Positions 5,310-7,074 of a stretch of DNA of 7,074 nucleotides are shown in pieces. Within the stretch, counting starts at the first letter, position 1. Each line of letters opens with the position of its first letter. The stretch is from Nitrososphaerota archaeon (GTDB lineage: Archaea; Thermoproteota; Nitrososphaeria; Nitrososphaerales; CADDZS01): positions 1-7,074 of the forward strand of contig JAPCJU010000060.1 of the NCBI GenBank assembly GCA_027886795.1, written 5' to 3'. The position numbers and the translations under genes are program-made. Under the pieces are notes generated by a model. That model saw only the letters and a list, made by a program, of their open reading frames with translations, was not told where the DNA came from and made no database searches.

Positions 5310-5486
5310 CTATTTTAAGACCCGACTAACACTGTTGTAAGTTACTACTTTTTCTATAGCAACATCCGTGCACGTCAAAATAGCGAAATTCAAGGCAAAC
5401 TGCGAAATGGCAATGAGTAGGATTACGAACTTGTTTCCGAATCCTTCTCCTAAACTATTGAAGAAAACTTCTAAACTACGGCTCAA
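5310..5486 (-). CDS. Possible small single-helix membrane protein
   Basis: A minus-strand frame gives 58 residues from TTG 5486 (a longer form from GTG 5555 would overlap the opposite gene). It reads SRSLEVFFNSLGEGFGNKF, then a hydrophobic helix VILLIAISQFALNFAIL, then a polar tail. Codons look normal for the window. Against it: a TTG start, no clear TATA box or ribosome site, and its end coincides with the promoter of the next minus-strand gene. Treat as a weak candidate; the stretch may be only a divergent regulatory region. Confidence 0.25.
   Translation of the reverse strand: MSRSLEVFFNSLGEGFGNKFVILLIAISQFALNFAILTCTDVAIEKVVTYNSVSRVLK
5311..5319 (-). promoter_or_regulatory. TATA-like box of the frameshifted membrane gene
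   Basis: The minus strand reads CTTAAAATA, centred on 5315. Transcription from about 5289 would leave a 10-base leader before ATG 5279. An intact promoter supports ATG 5279 as the real start of the broken gene and suggests recent damage or a sequence error. Confidence 0.42.
5450..5478 (+). repeat. Direct repeat CTAAACTA, 21-bp period, before the cNMP-binding gene
   Basis: CTAAACTA occurs at 5450-5457 and 5471-5478, exactly two helical turns apart, 24-52 bases before ATG 5502. CTTCT precedes both, directly or with one extra base. The downstream copy (TTCTAAACT) sits near the TATA position for this gene, so the pair could be a regulator site that overlaps the promoter, or two promoter-like boxes. 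Confidence 0.3.
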
Positions 5487-5493
5487 TTCTGAT

Positions 5494-5498
5494 AGGAG
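5494..5498 (+). promoter_or_regulatory. Shine-Dalgarno-like AGGAG before the cNMP-binding gene
   Basis: AGGAG lies only 3 bases before ATG 5502, closer than the usual 5-9. It is the best such motif in the window and makes ATG 5502 the likely start, because the upstream frame offers no better start. Confidence 0.4.
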
Positions 5499-5501
5499 TT
5501 C

Positions 5502-5951
5502 ATGGATGCGAAATCTTCCATAAAGGATGAGCCTGAAGTCCTCAAACTCTTGCACAACGTTCCGATCTTTTATGATCTGGATGATAAGGCCCTAAAATCG
5601 ATCGTCGAGGTCGGGACGGAGGCGACCTTCGCCCCGAATAAGATGATAATTCAAGAAGGGGGTTACGGAGATTCTCTGCACTTGGTGCTCCTCGGAAAGG
5701 TCGAGGTCCGAAAAGGTGGCAAGCTGATAACCTCGTTGGGCGTTGGGCAGTTCTTCGGCGAAATGGCGTTCTTGGATGACCTCTCGAGAAAAAGATCAGC
5801 AGATGTAGTCGCTGTCGAAGAGACGAAGTGCCTCGTGATACCCGCGTGGAGCTGGTACAATTTTCTGAGAAAAAATCCGGATGTTGCTATCGAGGTGATC
5901 CGATCCTTGGCGCATCGCCTACGAGATACGAGCGCGAGCCTGGCAGATTGA
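5502..5951 (+). CDS. Stand-alone cyclic-nucleotide-binding domain protein
   Basis: The 149-residue product is one complete cyclic-nucleotide-binding domain of the CRP/FNR type. Residues 11-33 are the N-terminal helices (PEVLKLLHNVPIFYDLDD), 40-84 the beta roll with IIQEGGYGDSLHLVLLGKVEV (49-69), and 84-101 the phosphate-binding cassette FFGEMAFLDDLSRKRSAD. The cassette holds Glu87 and Arg98-Ser99, the residues that in CRP-type domains contact the ribose and phosphate of cAMP or cGMP, so ligand binding looks intact. Residues 113-149 form the closing helices; there is no helix-turn-helix, kinase or channel part, so its partner must be another protein. Its stop lies 3 bases from the stop of the opposite-strand TPR gene, whose tail resembles class III nucleotidyl cyclases. 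A receptor for a locally made second messenger is an attractive inference. The domain call is firm; the ligand and target are unknown. Confidence 0.88.
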   Translation: MDAKSSIKDEPEVLKLLHNVPIFYDLDDKALKSIVEVGTEATFAPNKMIIQEGGYGDSLHLVLLGKVEVRKGGKLITSLGVGQFFGEMAFLDDLSRKRSADVVAVEETKCLVIPAWSWYNFLRKNPDVAIEVIRSLAHRLRDTSASLAD

Positions 5952-5954
5952 TGG

Positions 5955-7074
5955 TTAAGCTTTGATTTCGGGTTTTTGGTCCGGATAAGTAGAGACACCA
6001 ATTTTCTTAAGCATCTCGTGAACCCTGGGATCCGAGCGAGCTTCTTCAAATATTGAATCATGAAGCAGCGACTCAATTTCGACGGATCTGTCGTCTATTG
6101 CCTTCTCGATGTAGGCGATGCTTTCATCTTTCCGTCCGAGACCCGCGTACAGGATGGCAACGTAGAATGGAGAAACAAACTGACCGATTTTCTCCTTCTG
6201 CCTAACTTCTTCGAGAATTTCCATAGCATCGTCTTTCCGACCAAGGTGGGCGTACACATATCCCAAAAGGCATCGGAGGTCTATTGGATTCGATTCAAGT
6301 TGTACGCCTTTTTTCATGTCGGAAAGTGCTTCTTCGGTCTTGAATATTTTCGCGTAGTAAATCCCCCTGTTTAGATAAATGGGGACGTTGTCGGGATTCG
6401 CCCTTAGCCCATTCTCCCATGTTCTTAGAGCGTCCTCGTCTCTATTCACGTAAGAGTAGAATCCGCCCAGCACGGTGGATATCTGTGGAGAAAGCGGATC
6501 TGCTTCCTGAGCTTTTTCAAGCTCGCCGATCGCTTCTTCGAGCCTGTTAGACGTCGCTAGATTTATCGCGTACCAGTGCCGAGCCTGGGAATTGCTCGGG
6601 CTCAGGGCGATCGCGTGCTCGAACTGTTCCCTTGCGCCGGCAAAGTCGTAGTAGTACGCTTCTAGGAGGAAGCCGAGCGCGACGTGTGCCTCGGGGAGAT
6701 TATCGTCAAGCTCCAGCGCTTTTGAAACGTATTTCTTTACAGTTGAATACGCATCTTTCGTGGCGCTGTACCCGTAGGACCCCATCAAAAGATAGCAGTC
6801 AGCGAGGCCTGCGTAAGCGCGAGCATATTTTGCGTCCAGCGAGATTGCCTCCTCAAAAAACTTGATCGCTTCCTCCATCGCCTGCTTGTTGCGCTTGTGC
6901 AGCGCGAAGCGCCCCTTCAGATAAAGGCTGTACGCGTCGATACTATTCGTTTGTTTCTTAGCTACTCTGACTTTTTCCGATCCGCGGAGCTTTGCTCTAA
7001 GTGCCTTTGATACCTGTTTAGCTATATCGCCTTGGACCGCGAAGATGTCACTCAACTCCCGGTCGTAACTTGAC
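5955..7074 (-). CDS. TPR-repeat C-terminal part of a nucleotidyl-cyclase-type protein (5' truncated)
   Basis: The frame is open to the right edge, so the 372 residues seen are only the C-terminal part; the TTG at 7053-7055 is not a credible start. The first visible residues, SSYDRELSDIFAVQGDIAKQ, match the linker that in many proteins follows a TolB-like segment and precedes TPRs (YDREL-DIFAVQ-EIA). About seven TPR-like helix pairs follow, for example AIKFFEEAISLDAKYARAYA, EAHVALGFL, EQFEHAIALSPSNSQARHWY, EEAIGELEKAQEADPLSP and ALRTWENGLRANPDNVPIYL. The C-terminus (PFYVAILYAGLGRKDESIAY, then FEEARSDPRVHEMLKKIG) is also typical of this group. Such tails are attached to class III adenylate/guanylate cyclases, CadC-like winged-helix regulators or protein kinases, so the head domain cannot be decided here. 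The neighbouring cyclic-nucleotide-binding gene favours a cyclase. The TPRs would serve protein contacts or regulation; no transmembrane segment is visible in this part. Confidence 0.85.
   Translation of the reverse strand, partial: SSYDRELSDIFAVQGDIAKQVSKALRAKLRGSEKVRVAKKQTNSIDAYSLYLKGRFALHKRNKQAMEEAIKFFEEAISLDAKYARAYAGLADCYLLMGSYGYSATKDAYSTVKKYVSKALELDDNLPEAHVALGFLLEAYYYDFAGAREQFEHAIALSPSNSQARHWYAINLATSNRLEEAIGELEKAQEADPLSPQISTVLGGFYSYVNRDEDALRTWENGLRANPDNVPIYLNRGIYYAKIFKTEEALSDMKKGVQLESNPIDLRCLLGYVYAHLGRKDDAMEILEEVRQKEKIGQFVSPFYVAILYAGLGRKDESIAYIEKAIDDRSVEIESLLHDSIFEEARSDPRVHEMLKKIGVSTYPDQKPEIKA

Noticed and set aside
5663..6076. Long minus-strand open frame across the end of the cNMP-binding gene
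   Set aside because: It runs opposite a clear domain gene and into the TPR gene in another frame; its translation is rich in Arg/Ser/Thr with no domain, typical of a shadow frame.
1..7074. CRISPR array, insertion sequence or prophage
   Set aside because: No regularly spaced repeats, no transposase or integrase motifs, and no terminal inverted repeats with target duplications were seen.

Overview
The window looks like a piece of an archaeal chromosome, most plausibly a soil-type Thaumarchaeote (Nitrososphaerota) or relative. The reasons are indirect. Several genes have an AT-rich TATA-like box about 25-30 bp before a start codon that follows almost at once (leader about 4-12 nt). Shine-Dalgarno sites are mostly absent. 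The gene set includes an F420-dependent luciferase-like oxidoreductase and a V4R-domain protein, both common in archaea. The lineage is an inference; no rRNA or tRNA gene is present to settle it.

Layout. Bases 1-68 hold the last codons of a plus-strand gene. Bases 69-410 are non-coding or decayed and repeat a 14-nt piece of that gene. Bases 411-1406 (+) encode an AraD1/GguC-type fumarylacetoacetate-hydrolase-fold enzyme. It converges on an FGD-family F420-dependent oxidoreductase (1472-2476, -). A small cysteine/histidine protein (2577-2795, +) then converges on a minus-strand pair: a V4R ligand-binding protein (3658-4191) followed 12 nt later by an eight-helix, sensor-like membrane protein (2821-3645). 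Upstream lie a small membrane protein (4336-4668, -) and a four-helix membrane protein whose frame is broken (4837-5279, -). After a divergent promoter region come a stand-alone cyclic-nucleotide-binding-domain protein (5502-5951, +) and, tail to tail with it, the C-terminal TPR part of a large protein that runs off the right edge (5955-7074, -). The TPR part resembles the tails of class III nucleotidyl cyclases.

Together the right two thirds reads as a signalling and membrane-sensing neighbourhood. The cyclic-nucleotide-binding protein beside a cyclase-type TPR tail could be a receptor and a source of second messenger. The V4R and membrane pair could sense a hydrophobic ligand or redox state and pass it to the membrane. 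Neither pair has a recognisable output domain inside the window. The left part is metabolic: a sugar-acid type enzyme and a flavin/F420 enzyme, on opposite strands and so not one operon.

No CRISPR array, insertion sequence, transposase, integrase, tRNA or rRNA was found.
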